The notes beneath the pieces were generated by a model. The model was not told where the DNA came from. It worked only from the letters and a program-made list of their open reading frames with translations, and searched no databases. Position numbers and translations under genes: made by a program. From Fusarium oxysporum f. sp. lycopersici 4287 (Eukaryota; Ascomycota; Sordariomycetes; Hypocreales; Nectriaceae), in assembly GCF_000149955.1 (NCBI RefSeq), contig NC_030990.1, positions 3,895,482 to 3,959,481 on the forward strand: DNA of 64,000 bases, given 5' to 3'. How positions within the stretch are numbered: position 1 is the stretch's first letter; each line of letters opens with the position of its first letter. Positions 1 to 11,358 of the stretch are shown one piece after another.

Positions 1-420
1 GAGTATGAGCCAACACAGACGATGCTCTCTGAGCTTCCCGATGGCCAAGAGACGCCAACAGGGTTCCAGCACGCACAGTTTGAGCACCCACCTCAATCTG
101 CAGGCTCTGGACCACCGACACAGCTGAATCTTTCTCACCAACCTGACCAAGGATTCGACATCCCTGACTTTTCACGGTATGGTGGTGCCGAGCACAAGCA
201 GGGCCCCGTTCACAGACGTCCTGTTCCTGGGCACGCACCACCTCCTGAGCCCATCCCGGGGAACGGTCAAGCGCCGCCCCAGATTCGGCTACCAGGCGTG
301 GACGGACGTGAAGAGGTGAGCTTTTGGCAGCAGCAGAACAAGGGAGAAAAGAGCGAGGAGGACTGGACAGCTGAAGCCATCATGCATATGAATCTGGCGG
401 GTGATATGAACCCTCGATGA
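1..420 (+). CDS. 3' end of an unrecognised protein-coding gene
   Basis: The reading frame is open from the first base of the window to a TGA at 418-420, so this is the C-terminal part (about 139 residues) of a gene that begins outside. The visible protein is low in complexity: rich in Pro, Gly, Gln and His, with a charged tail (EKSEEDW) and ending MNLAGDMNPR. No domain or catalytic motif is visible, and such sequence is typical of a disordered tail of a fungal regulatory or scaffold protein. Function cannot be assigned. An internal ATG at 22 exists but nothing favours it as the true start. Confidence 0.6.
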   Translation, partial: EYEPTQTMLSELPDGQETPTGFQHAQFEHPPQSAGSGPPTQLNLSHQPDQGFDIPDFSRYGGAEHKQGPVHRRPVPGHAPPPEPIPGNGQAPPQIRLPGVDGREEVSFWQQQNKGEKSEEDWTAEAIMHMNLAGDMNPR

Positions 421-784
421 TAATTACGACATACAACGTGATGAAGCGGAGTTGGAGTTGGGATTCATCTAGAAACGAATATAGCAGACAATTGGACTCA
501 TTGGCCTATGGCCATCATCTATTTGCTTTCACAAGAAAACCTTCCAGTCTAGATATCTAGAGTGTCTACTACTTGATTTGAAATTTTGCAAGTAGCGAGA
601 AGCATTACATGCATAAGCGGTTACGTTTCTGAGGCCATGATTAGCCTTATGGCCAGCAATAGCTACGTAGATGCAATCGGATTTATCTGTCCAAGTGTTG
701 AGTGGCAAAACACATGGGAAAGAAACACAGGCACTTGAGCAAAAATGAATCCTTGTACAGCACAAGAGCAAAAGACCAACCAAT
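421..784. other. Intergenic stretch between the partial gene and tRNA-Ser
   Basis: AT-moderate sequence, probably the 3' UTR of the upstream gene plus the downstream flank of the minus-strand tRNA. I see no gene in it. Confidence 0.5.
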
Positions 785-866
785 CGACGCAGGCCTGATT
801 CGAACAGACGCCTCCGAAGAGAATAGATTTCTAGTCTATCGCATTAGACCACTCTGCCACTGCGCC
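785..866 (-). tRNA. tRNA-Ser (anticodon AGA)
   Basis: Read on the minus strand, an 82-nt tRNA is complete. The acceptor stem GGCGCAG (866-860) pairs with CTGCGTC (92-86 of the same 700s block, 792-786), with one G-U pair. An A box (TGGCAGAGTGG) follows. The anticodon stem ATAGA/TCTAT encloses the loop CTAGAAA, so the anticodon is AGA. A long variable arm (TCTCTTCGGAGGC region) marks a class II tRNA, and the T-arm carries GTTCGAATC. The discriminator base is G, as expected for serine. There is no intron. It would decode UCU (and UCC after A34-to-inosine editing). Confidence 0.93.
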
Positions 867-1031
867 TTACCTGATTGGACAGTGATCGTGGTCCCTAATT
901 CTCATTGTGGATGCTTCCCTAGTGTTGTGGATATCCCAATCCCATTCCCCATCTATGCTAATGCTAGTATAATATACAACAGTATAAGTTGAATCGAGAA
1001 TAAAAAATGCTTGGTATATAGAGTCGAGTCG

Positions 1032-3887
1032 CTATTGTCTCATCCTTCTCTTTCTCTCCATATCCGCGAGGGCTCGTTTGACTATTCCCTCTGCTTCTGC
1101 AATGACATCGTTTCCTCGTCGCCATGTATACAAGGCTACACCTAGCCCGTCTAACTGTTCGTGTGCTCGTGCTAATCTTCTTCTCCATAGTTCTAATTTC
1201 TTGTTTACTGCTTGTGGACCCAGTGTTGGCGAACCTGCTGTTGATGTGTTGCCGTCTGACCGATACCCTGATCCTGCTGAACCAAATGACGGAGGGGGGT
1301 TTGATGATGGTGGTGGGAGCGGATCGTAGTCCACGTCTAGATTGGCCATGTTCTGAGTCGGCCGTGGTGGAAGACGTGGATTTTGATTGGACTCGGTGAT
1401 GCTTGAGGGTGTACCGCGTCGTCGTGGCGGAGGTGGCGGAGGACGATCCCCTGAATTAGAGCGTGCTGGGATTTTGAAACCGCCATTGCTGCTACCAGAG
1501 CTCTGCTGGGAGGAATTGTGAATCTGCTTCAGAGGATGAGGCACTGATGGTTCTCGAATCTGCACCGCTGGTTTTCTAGGCGGAGGTGGTGGAGGTATCT
1601 CATCAGAATTCTGCCTGCTGAGACCCTTGTTCAGCTCAGTGATCGACTTGGCACTCCTCAACGCAACTGGTTTTGCCGGTCTGGGCGGAGGTGGCTTACG
1701 TCCGCCAAGTAGATCAGTCGTACTGGCACTCTTGGAGTTGGCATTGGCACTGGCATTTCGAACTTGAGAGAGAGCCGCATTACGATCGATCTTGGTCTCA
1801 CCTGGCTCGTCTGAGAAGTCGATCAGAGTTCCCATAGTCGGGCCTGTGGGTGGTTTGCTTTCTCCCCGATATCCACTGGGCCCCAGGTTCTGGTATGAAG
1901 GGTTTCTCGAGACATTCCTTGAAGCGTTGCTAGAGGTGGCTGGCGTCTTCGGCCGGCTAAAATCATATCCCGAGTTGGAGTTGAAGAATGCTGTCTCCTC
2001 TGGTGTTGTGACATCTCGAATGAAGACAGCAAGAATCCGTCCTGGGTTCGCAAGGGCAAGCTCCGTGTAAACCTCCAAATCAGCTTCTCCACTGTCTCCC
2101 ACAAGAATAAACATTCTCTCAGGGAAATCTCGTAATAGGCGAGTAAGTGTAGATCGCTTTCTTTCTGCCACTGGCTCAAAGATGCCCTGCAACATGCCAC
2201 TGTATTGCTTTAGATGAAGAGATCCTGGTGGCAGGCCGTGCATCTTGAAGAAACTGGCTAGGACTGGGAAAAGTTGCCACGGACTGTTTGAACAGTAATG
2301 AATGCTGACGCCCATGTCGGCCATGCGATTATACCACTCCTTAACACCTTCGACAGAGAGCTCACCTAGATCTCGTATGAACGTGTTGCGGAAGATCTCT
2401 TTGGCACCCGCAGAAATATTGGACTTCTTGACTGTATCGTCAATGTCGCTAATAAGACTGACTCCATATGGTTCAATGACTTTGATCTCTTGGATAGCTG
2501 ACAGATCCTCATCCGCCAGAACTCTAACATGAGTTGGGATAAAGTCGAGAGCAGCACGAATGACGAAATGACCCGCATCGTTGGTCATGACGGTCTTTGA
2601 TTGAGACTTCTCGCTGTTGTAAAAGAAGAAAGTGACTGGTAGAGCAACAGAAGGATTTGTCATGAAAGGGGCAATTCGAGCCATGAGATTGGCATTGGCC
2701 AGAATGAGATCACTCTCGCTCATCTCGCTGGCAGTGGTATTCGATGTCATAGTTTTGGCTGGCATCGTTGGACTGGAAGGGGCAGAATCTGGAGATTGGT
2801 TACCCTGGCGAGAAGGATAGTAAAAGCTGTCCGTAAGAGGGTCGTCATTATCAGGCGTTTTCTCACTAAAACCTCCCTGGTATGCAACCTGCTTCTCTCG
2901 TTGTCCTACTCTTTCAATGCGCCGAGCTTCAGAGTTGATCTTCTCCTGCTCTTTTTGCTCTTCGTGTATTTGATGATGTGTACGTGGAAGTCCAGTCTCT
3001 GGATTATATGTTTGGTCTGCCCTGGGCGCAGGGATACCACTGAGCTGCCGCGCCAGACCGATGAGAACTCTGTTTCTCCTCGTCATCGGACCACTGTGAG
3101 GCGTATAGATCCAGCCTCGGACGTCAACGTCAACGATTGCCCTTTCATCTTCATTGCGCTCCCACTCTTGCCGCCAAAAGCCTTCATCTCTGATGCTTCC
3201 ATGTGGCGCATCCGAGTCGTGCATCGCCATCTCGCCCCAATCACGTTTGGTATGTTGTTTCGCATACGACGGAAACAGCACCATTTGGCAGTCACCCTTT
3301 ACTGTGATTGCAACATCTGGAAATGCGCCGGGGATGTGTATCCGTCCGTGGTTCTCATGTCCTGAAGCCGCAGGCCCTGCCCTGGTCTGGGCATATGATT
3401 CCTTGATCTCGGTCACTGCGGCTTGGCCGCTTCTGTACAGATTTCCTGCCATCGCTGCCAAACGCTTCCTCCTATATCCCCTCTCGCCATCGCCAGGGCT
3501 CGTAGCCCGGTTAGAGCCATATCCCATCATGATTCCTGCTGTCTGGGGCGTTTTATGCGCCACTGAACCCTTGGATCGGGTCCTTGCATGCTTGACAGGG
3601 CGATTCGCTTGCGATCCTAGCCAGAGCTGTCTACCTTGCCGCTTCACGATATCCAAAATGCGCGATTGATCCGCGCGCCTCCGTTGGCGCTCAAGAATGT
3701 ATCGGTAAACTCGGGACTGGAACCTGTGCTTGAGGAGCGGAAGAGTGTTGAGGTGGAAATTGAGTAGTCGTTCACGGTATCGGTCTCTTACGGCGCGAGG
3801 GAACAGGAAGCGCGCGAGGCTCTGCTTGTGACGCGGGTGAGGGCGATAGGGGCCGAAGAATCTGAACGGCGCCAGCTTGTCGACTTT
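1032..3887 (-). CDS. APP1: App1-like phosphatidate phosphatase (LNS2/DUF2183 domain, Pro-rich tail)
   Basis: Likely Mg2+-dependent phosphatidate phosphatase of the yeast App1 family, which dephosphorylates phosphatidic acid at endocytic actin patches. The catalytic HAD-like motif DxDxT is visible as SDIDDTVKKS near 2440, followed by family blocks (WYNRMADMGVSIHYCSNSPW; ILVGDSGEADLEVY). The C-terminal third is rich in polyproline runs (PPPPPPRKP, RPPPPPPRRR) suited to SH3 partners, and the tail is basic and helical. The frame starts with no ATG: it stays open upstream to 3887 and reads SLARFLFPRAVRDRYRERL and a basic stretch that looks real, so the true start must lie in an upstream exon I could not place. 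The stop is at 1032-1034. App1 identity rests on motifs and architecture; the 5' end is uncertain. Confidence 0.82.
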   Translation of the reverse strand, partial: KVDKLAPFRFFGPYRPHPRHKQSLARFLFPRAVRDRYRERLLNFHLNTLPLLKHRFQSRVYRYILERQRRRADQSRILDIVKRQGRQLWLGSQANRPVKHARTRSKGSVAHKTPQTAGIMMGYGSNRATSPGDGERGYRRKRLAAMAGNLYRSGQAAVTEIKESYAQTRAGPAASGHENHGRIHIPGAFPDVAITVKGDCQMVLFPSYAKQHTKRDWGEMAMHDSDAPHGSIRDEGFWRQEWERNEDERAIVDVDVRGWIYTPHSGPMTRRNRVLIGLARQLSGIPAPRADQTYNPETGLPRTHHQIHEEQKEQEKINSEARRIERVGQREKQVAYQGGFSEKTPDNDDPLTDSFYYPSRQGNQSPDSAPSSPTMPAKTMTSNTTASEMSESDLILANANLMARIAPFMTNPSVALPVTFFFYNSEKSQSKTVMTNDAGHFVIRAALDFIPTHVRVLADEDLSAIQEIKVIEPYGVSLISDIDDTVKKSNISAGAKEIFRNTFIRDLGELSVEGVKEWYNRMADMGVSIHYCSNSPWQLFPVLASFFKMHGLPPGSLHLKQYSGMLQGIFEPVAERKRSTLTRLLRDFPERMFILVGDSGEADLEVYTELALANPGRILAVFIRDVTTPEETAFFNSNSGYDFSRPKTPATSSNASRNVSRNPSYQNLGPSGYRGESKPPTGPTMGTLIDFSDEPGETKIDRNAALSQVRNASANANSKSASTTDLLGGRKPPPPRPAKPVALRSAKSITELNKGLSRQNSDEIPPPPPPRKPAVQIREPSVPHPLKQIHNSSQQSSGSSNGGFKIPARSNSGDRPPPPPPRRRGTPSSITESNQNPRLPPRPTQNMANLDVDYDPLPPPSSNPPPSFGSAGSGYRSDGNTSTAGSPTLGPQAVNKKLELWRRRLARAHEQLDGLGVALYTWRRGNDVIAEAEGIVKRALADMERKRRMRQ

Positions 3888-5084
3888 TTATACGAATTGG
3901 ACTATACTGGAGTCAGACGAGGCTCTCTCGGGATTGCGATGGCGGCTGACAAGTTGGGGTATTTATTGGAGGTAGGGACAGATCTCAGGCGGCTGAGTCT
4001 TCTGATGGGGGGTTGCTCAGCCTGACACTGACACTGGCAGGGCTGTCAGTTAACGACGGAGATGATGACTGTAGCACATGATTTGGACGAGTTTCAGTGT
4101 ATTTGAAGATGGTTTGCTGCTCTCAGATACCGAGACACAGAGGAGAGACAGTGTAGCTCGTGACCCTAGTCTAGTCTAGACCTGACCTGGCAAGGTTCTT
4201 TTGTGCCGATCAAACCTTACGTCATCAGCCATGACCACCTCATTTAATGGAACCTGCAGGCTGTAGGTACGTACCTAGTGGCAGTGGCAACAGGTAGAGA
4301 CCGGCCTCCATGATAAAATCGGAGGTATCCATAATATACCGAGATCCAGTTTTGACCCCCGAGAATTGAGGTAGATACCGGCCGGTCTTCTTGAGGCCGA
4401 TGCCGTTGATCGGTGTTAACTTGACTTCATTATCGGGCTAATCGTAGCGGATGATTTACTGTGGATATCAGTATATTGTTTCTGGGTGCCCATATTGAAA
4501 GAATACTCTCTCACAAGCCTCAGTCTTTGGACTAGTTGACTAAACTGTTTCTTACAGAACACTCACTCAACTTGGAAGCCACTTCCAATGGATTCACTCT
4601 TCAACCTATGGATTCCCTATCATTACCTAGATACCAATATTCAGGTATATCTTCAATAGTGACAAGGATAACTCTTCTCCAGTCCTCACTAGTAAACTTT
4701 CAATGGGGTCCTCCTCCGACTCCGGATTCGGATAACAGCGGGCAATCAAGGTACAAGCAAAAAAACAAGCAGAGCTGCAGAGCAATTGTATCATCTCGCA
4801 AGGGAATGCCCCTCCAAAAATGTCAATTACCTTGTCTTCCACTCGCTGTAACCTCCCACCTCAGGGCGCGCCTCCAAATCAAATCTACTGTAACTCCGTA
4901 CTACCCCGCCTCCGCTACCGTGACTCAAACTTTTTGACTTTGACTGACTCAATCTTTTTTTTTGACGTCTCATTCTCTGAAACTATTTGTATTCGTGCTT
5001 CTTCCCTCTTGTTCCCTATATTTCGACATACACACTCTGCTTTGGAATTGAGATCAAGTTGCTCTTCAACGTCCCATTGCCAAG
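3888..5084. promoter_or_regulatory. Divergent intergenic region between the App1-like gene and LEU4
   Basis: About 1.2 kb separating two divergently transcribed genes. It should hold the missing 5' exon of the App1-like gene as well as both promoters. One candidate first exon on the minus strand is ATGGCTGATGAC followed by GTAAGG (from 4231 downward), but its phase does not join cleanly to the open frame. The LEU4 side (4960-5084) is pyrimidine-rich, as is common upstream of fungal starts. Nothing else is recognised. Confidence 0.4.
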
Positions 5085-7209
5085 ATGACTATGTAAGTTG
5101 CGATATCGGCCTTTCAGACATGCCATGATACTAACTTTTTTCCTTCACAGGCTCAAGGAACCCTGGAAGAAATACAAGCCGTTTAAGGTCAGTTTTGTTT
5201 TCTATCAACCTCAGGTGACCTTATAATTAACGTGCTTAGGCTCCTAAACTGCCAAATCGAACATGGCCCGACAAGACCATCGAAAAGGCCCCTCGATGGC
5301 TTTCGTACGTCACCAATTGAGACTCATGAGATACCTGAATAATACTAATTCCCTTCAAGAAGCTGTCTGCGCGATGGCAACCAGAGTCTGCCCGATCCCA
5401 TGGTACGTTCTCCCCATTCACACGCCCAATTGCGACACGAGACTGACCTGCCATGATAGAACGGTGAGGAGAAGTGGCGATACTTCAAGATGCTCTGCGA
5501 TCTAGGCTACAAGGAGATTGAGGTCTCTTTCCCTTCTGCCTCCCAAACCGACTTCGACTTCACCCAGCGCCTGATTCAGACCCCAGGCGCTGTCCCCGAC
5601 GATGTCTTCCTACAAGTCCTCTCCCCCTGCCGACCCGACCTCATTCGCAGAACTGTCGAGTCTGTCCGCGGTGCCAAGAACGCCATCATTCACATCTACC
5701 TTGCTACAAGCGCATGCTTCCGTCAAGTAGTCTTCGGCTACACTGAGGAGCAGACCCTGGAGCTTGCTGTAGAGTGCACCAAGCTCGTCAGATCTCTGAC
5801 AAAGGATAACCCCGAGGCCTCGGGCACCAACTGGCAATTCGAGTTCTCTCCTGAGTGCTTCTCAGACACGGACCCTGACTATGCCGTGAGAGTCTGCCAG
5901 GCTGTCAAAGCTGCTTGGGGACCTGACGCGACCAAGGGCGACCAGATTATCCTGAACCTCCCCGCCACAGTAGAACTGGCGACACCTAACATCTACGCCG
6001 ATCTGATCGAATACTTTTGCAACAACATTGGCGACAGACAGGATGTTTGTATCTCTCTGCATCCCCACAACGACCGTGGATGCAGTATTGCTGCTGCTGA
6101 GCTTGCTCAAATGGCTGGTGCTGACCGAGTAGAGGGCTGTCTGTTCGGTAACGGCGAGCGAACTGGAAACGTCGATCTCGTCACTCTGGCCCTCAACCTG
6201 TACACACAAGGTGTCAGCCCTAACATCGACTTTTCCGACCTGAACTCAGTTATCGACATGGTCGAGTCCTGCACCAAGATCCCCGTGCACCAACGTGCTC
6301 CTTACGGTGGCAGCCTGGTTTGCGCTGCTTTCTCTGGCAGCCATCAAGATGCCATCAAGAAGGGATTCCAGGACCGCAAGGCCAAGGGTCTGGGCCACGA
6401 GGACCCCTGGAACGGCATGCCCTATCTGCCTCTGGACCCCCGAGATATCGGCCGCAACTACGAGGCCATCATCCGTGTCAACTCTCAGTCTGGAAAGGGA
6501 GGAAGCGCCTTCATCGTACACACCAAGCTCCAGCTTGATCTCCCCCGTGGTCTCCAAGTCGCCTTCTCCAAGGTTGTCCAGAAGAAGAGCGAGGAGGTTG
6601 GACGCGAGCTGCTGGCCAATGAGATCACCTCTCTGTTCGAGAACACATACTTCCTCAACGACAACCCTCATTTCAGCCTGGTAGACTACAGCATCACCCC
6701 TGACCGATCGCGATCTCCTGCCCCCGCCGCCCACGGCAGGACCCAAGACACCAAGGACTTTATCCGTATCTTTGAGGGTGTCCTTCTGGTAAATGGCAAG
6801 GAGCTCAAGCTGCGTGGCCGTGGTAACGGTCCTATTTCCAGCATGGTTTCTGCCCTCAAGGAGCTTAACATCGAGTTCGATGTCAATGACTACAAGGAGC
6901 ACGCCATTGGCGAGGGACGCGGTGTCAAGGCTGCCTCATACATCGAGTGCAAGCCCGTTGGTAGCAAGCAGTCAGTATGGGGTGTTGGTATCCACGAGGA
7001 TGTGGTACAGAGTTCTCTGATTGCTCTCCTGAGCGCAGCTAGCAACGTAAGTCTCTAACAACTTCTTTCAGTAGAATCAACACTAATAACATGTGCAGTT
7101 CGTCACCAGCAGACCCGCCAGCCCCGTTCAGAAGCCCACTGCTGTTCCTGCTCCCCAAGAGACCCCTAGTGTGGTGTCTATTCTGGAAGAGAAGGCAAAT
7201 GGCATGTAA
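5085..7209 (+). CDS. LEU4: 2-isopropylmalate synthase
   Basis: Catalyses condensation of acetyl-CoA with 2-ketoisovalerate to 2-isopropylmalate, the first committed step of leucine synthesis. Six exons join in frame: 5085-5092, 5151-5187, 5240-5304, 5360-5402, 5460-7046, 7099-7209, giving 616 residues (yeast Leu4 is of similar size). The N-terminus reads MTMLKEPWKKYKPF, then the conserved LRDGNQSLPDPM metal/substrate motif, YKEIEVSFPSASQTDFDF, and the metal-binding SLHPHNDRGC near residue 251. The C-terminal third fits the leucine-sensing regulatory domain (LeuA dimer). The first exon has only eight coding bases. The N-terminus lacks an obvious mitochondrial presequence, so this form looks cytosolic. 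Exon 4 could start three bases later (SC instead of SSC before LRDGNQ). Confidence 0.95.
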
Positions 7210-10200
7210 AGCGAATGAAACGAGAAAAGAAAAAGAAAAAGAAAATTGAAAAGGGGGCCTGCCTCTCGATTTGCCGCGAACCGCTTGGCATGTTTGTACA
7301 GTTAGTTCATTGTGTTCATATGAATGAGGGGGCGCGGGTGCTGAAAAGCTTTGTCATCTTGAGGAGTTAGTAAAAAAATTGAAGATAATTGACTTGACCA
7401 AAGGTTCGATATCATCGTGGAAGAGGGCATTTGCATCATGTGTCTTTTCCTGGTTTCTTCTTCCATATTCTCTTGTGACCCCTGTGCCGTACCACATCGT
7501 CATATGTCTTCGATTCAATCGTGCTTGATGATCTCAAAAGACTTCTCAAACGTCTTTAAGCTGTTGAATGACGGTGGCTCATGTCACATTACAACAAAAG
7601 CCCAGTGGTGTCTCAAATGGCTATCGAGAATCTTTACCCATCGTGCTAAGGGGCTGAAACAAGTCACGATGCCCTCCACTTCCTGAACACAACTGTCACC
7701 ATAGACAGCCAACTTCAGAGGCAGTGGAACGATACAATGAACTGAATACCCTCTACGTTCAATAGTAGGGTTGTCCGTTTGGTCCGGTAGATCAAGATTC
7801 TCATCCGCCACCATATCTAGACGGCCGAAAGTGATCAACGCTTCTTTACCGTTATTAGTAGCTGATCCTGAACCTGTCTCACACACTCATCAGCTGAACA
7901 ACAAGATTCCAAGCAAGCCTATCAAGACAAGAGAGGCTTGGTTGACCGCTGAATAGTGATGGAAATGTCGATCTCACCGTAACAGGGTTTAGGTTTAAGA
8001 CCTGGATCTACGAGACATGAGCTTATTCAAGCCATTGGAATGCCAATCAGTGATTAAGAAGTTGAAAGATAACGGCCTCAAGAGACTCTAGTTGCTCAGT
8101 ATTGAGACAAACTGACATCGATACTGTTCATCGAGTTGATCGAGTTTATGGTGCGTATAGTCCGAGACGGCTGAAAAGAAAAGCTCACCCCTTTAATGTG
8201 CACACATGCTCAGCTTGACGCAAGGAGAAATAACATCGATATAATTTCTCTTGGCTGATCACACAGAGGCTTTGAGTCGTCATTTAAATGCATTTTCTCG
8301 ATCCATGCGTAGCTCCTCGTCGATTAACTAGATACGTTGAAGTTACGGCTTGAAGGCTACCTGTAGGTCTCCTGCGGAGTTTCAGCTCGATTCGGATGAA
8401 CAGCACCCGTTAAATGATGCGTTTAATGAGTGAGAAGTATTTTTGAAGTTACTACAGCTGAGAGATCAGAGTAACTTGGAGTGACCAAGTAGGTATGTCA
8501 ACACGCAGTACAACTCTTGGTCTAGGTCAAGTCGATATGCACTACCAAGACACGAACTCCGCCCGGCTCTACGCAATAATAGTAAGGCGGATTATAAATG
8601 GTTATCATATACATGTTGCTCAAGCTCAAGCTACGTAGATTGGATGAGTTACGAGCGCCAGACCTCAAGCTTCGGGTCATTACCGAATAGGGGCTATGTC
8701 TGCGCTGTATGGGCTTACAGTTCACAGGTTATGCAGTCTTCAAAAGGGATGTCGCCTATCCGTATATTCTTTACGGATCTGCAGATGTGGCATATGCAGC
8801 CAACATGTAAGTATGAAGCCTGCATGTCCTATCTCATCTCGATCTCGCCCATCTATCGATCACAAGACGAAGTTTGAACACACTCAAACAAGTCTCCGAA
8901 ATCTTACTGCTTGGATCTGATTTTTAACAGATCTGTCGGAGTGAGAGAATTGCCTCAGAAATGATCAAGATGTTGTAAGTCAGACTTTCCATCCGTGGCT
9001 TAGAACACACTGCGCCGTGAAGCTGCAGTTGTTCTGGTCCAGATCTGTGATGCAACATATTCCCTAAGCAGTGAATGCACCGCGAATATGGCTTATACGT
9101 GAGACAATGGATAGTTCCGGAATATATTCCGTTGTCAAATGAGGGCAAAGTGACAGTTGTCTAAGACACACAGGCAACCCACACAACGACTCGGAAGCCG
9201 ACTGGTTCTTCAACCCTGCTTTTACAGCTGGCATCAAGGTGTTCATCACATATCTCGAGATGCAGAGGTAATCACAATCTAGATATCCGACTTGCGATCT
9301 TGTGCAGCGCCAAGATTACATAGATGCTTCAAGTTTCGAGACCATGGAGGATCGTTATTAGCTAAGTGGCTGGAAGAGCATGACTTAACATCTTTGCTCC
9401 GAGACACCAAGTGGAGAGTTGAGGTTTTCGATCGAGGCGGCTGAACTTATGTTTAGAATCGAAGTGTTGATTTGAGAAACCACGAGTTCAGTCTAAGCTG
9501 ATTTTCTACATATAGACACTAATTCCGGGAGACAAACACGGCACGCCTTGAACTAACCCCAGGAACTAAGATAGTACCGGAGTACTTTTGTAATAGGCTT
9601 TCCCAAACTCAGACATTCAAATCTAAGTCACCTTGTCTGCCGCTCGATCACACAACGCCCGACTATCACCGTTGTCTCAAGCATGGGGAAATCCCTCCCC
9701 TCCCAATGGCCGCCTCCCAACAAGCTCAAAAGAACCAAGACAAGATCGACCGTTCCAGACGTCAAATTGTCTCTCACCAACATGCGTGTTTCTGTCGAAA
9801 GGGTAGTACCGCATGCAAATCCCCCTCCCCTGGATAAGCGCCCCCTCGTAACGGCCCGGCGGCAACGGCGTGGTCCGAGACTGCACTAGGTCTAGTCCTC
9901 GGAGGAAACTGTCAAGGTTAACTCTCAGGCGCTGGAATGGGGTCTAGTCTAGAGCTGTGATGCGTGTCTGGGTTTTGGAATGTCGCTCGGGAGGGTTGCC
10001 CAAAACCTGTTAGCTTGGACTCGATAAGCTGTGGATGTTGGTTGTTGAGATCGAGGTGGCGAGTTATACGGTGACATCTGGACTTGGTGTTGAAGCAAAG
10101 TCTATATAACCTGCTTGGTCTGGTGGATGAAAATATCACAATCACTTCACTCACAACTCACCAGCTCATCACATACTCAAGACTTGCCTTGATCACTTCA

Positions 10201-10215
10201 ACTACCACAATCAAC
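7210..10215. other. Three-kilobase intergenic region without a recognisable gene
   Basis: Only short open frames with no domain-like sequence occur on either strand. The first few hundred bases are the LEU4 3' UTR. The last about 600 bases contain a pyrimidine-rich segment and presumably the promoter of the small secreted protein gene at 10216. No tRNA, transposon end or tandem repeat was found by eye; a non-coding transcript cannot be excluded. Confidence 0.4.
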
Positions 10216-10903
10216 ATGAAGTTCCTCAGCCTCCTCACTCTTGCTTCCTTCGCCACGGCCTCTCCTTTCCGTCGGCAACAAACCGTCACAGGAACCATCA
10301 AGTCTTCAGTTGACACTCTATCTGACGCCTCCTTGGTAACTCTCAACCAGATCAGTAAGCCACTTCTTTAAAACACTTCAACCTGAACCATATTGACATA
10401 CCATTTCAGATGATAATGTTCAACTTATCAAGGACAACGTCGATGCCCAAATCATCGTAGAAGCTCAAGCCCTTCTCAAGGCCAATTACCAAGCTATCGC
10501 CCAAGGCCTGGCCACTTCCACAACCACGATTGTCGGCGTCACAACAGGAGCAGCTGGTGGTGTTGCGGCCCAAGCCATTGGACTTACCAATCAACAGATC
10601 GTGACACTCACTGTCGTTATTCGCCTCGTTATCGACATCCTTGAGAACCTCGGCGCCACTATCACCGTCACTGTCACAGACCTGACTCCTGCTCTGCGAG
10701 CTACTTTCCAGGCTGAGATCAATGCTGTCAAGGCTGCCATCAACCCCTTTGTTAGCCCTGTTCTTCTCTTCGCAGCTGCTGTACGAGCTGCGAATGTTGG
10801 CGGTAGTGCCACTATCACTGGTCTTGACAATGCTATTGTCAATCTCCTCCGGGTCCAGAGCGAAGTTGCGGCATCTATCGGCATTCCTGCCCTGAGTCTT
10901 TAA
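10216..10903 (+). CDS. Small secreted, cysteine-free, alanine/valine-rich protein
   Basis: Two exons (10216-10354 and 10410-10903, intron 55 nt with GTAAGC donor and TTTCAG acceptor) give 210 residues. The N-terminus MKFLSLLTLASFATASP is a clear secretion signal, followed by a possible dibasic processing site (FRRQQ). The mature part is helical, rich in Ala, Val, Ile and Thr, and has no cysteine. The layout resembles fungal hydrophobic surface-binding or cell-wall galactomannoprotein-type proteins (HsbA family), but I cannot see a diagnostic motif, so that is only a suggestion. It could equally be an uncharacterised surface protein or effector candidate. The split codon AAT across the junction and a continuous frame support the exon model. 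Confidence 0.78.
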
Positions 10904-11358
10904 GTCTGGAAATAGTTTTACGAATGAAGTTATGAGGACTTTCTTTTACAAATGATGAAGCGATATCTAGTGTGCTTCTTATGACAAAAGCAATGGTGCT
11001 AGCGGTATAGCGAGCGATTACACACTCCTTGACACTTAATATAGTAATTTTCTTTGTGAACCTTCTTGACCACTGACTTGTGATAATTTGTAATGTACGG
11101 CCCTGAAAAGTGCAAGTGTTGGACGGATTCGTCAATCACTTAGCGTCACGTAAACGTCAGATTGCCGATCAGGGTTGCATAGATCAACAGGCACGTCTAA
11201 TCCTTTCAAACCTTATTGCAACATTCCTCACAAAGCGCCGAATCAGGTTAGATACTCCTCGAAACAGAAAGACGAAGACGGGTTGTGTATGGTCATGGAT
11301 ATAATTAACCTGAATCTACCTATACATCGCTGCCAATAAACTCCTCTAAACTTTTAGC
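10904..11358. other. Convergent 3' intergenic region
   Basis: Lies between two genes whose 3' ends face each other, so it should hold both 3' UTRs and polyadenylation signals. No gene seen. Confidence 0.5.

Noticed and set aside
7400..7412. GGTTCGATATC as a tRNA B box
   Set aside because: No cloverleaf can be folded around it on either strand.
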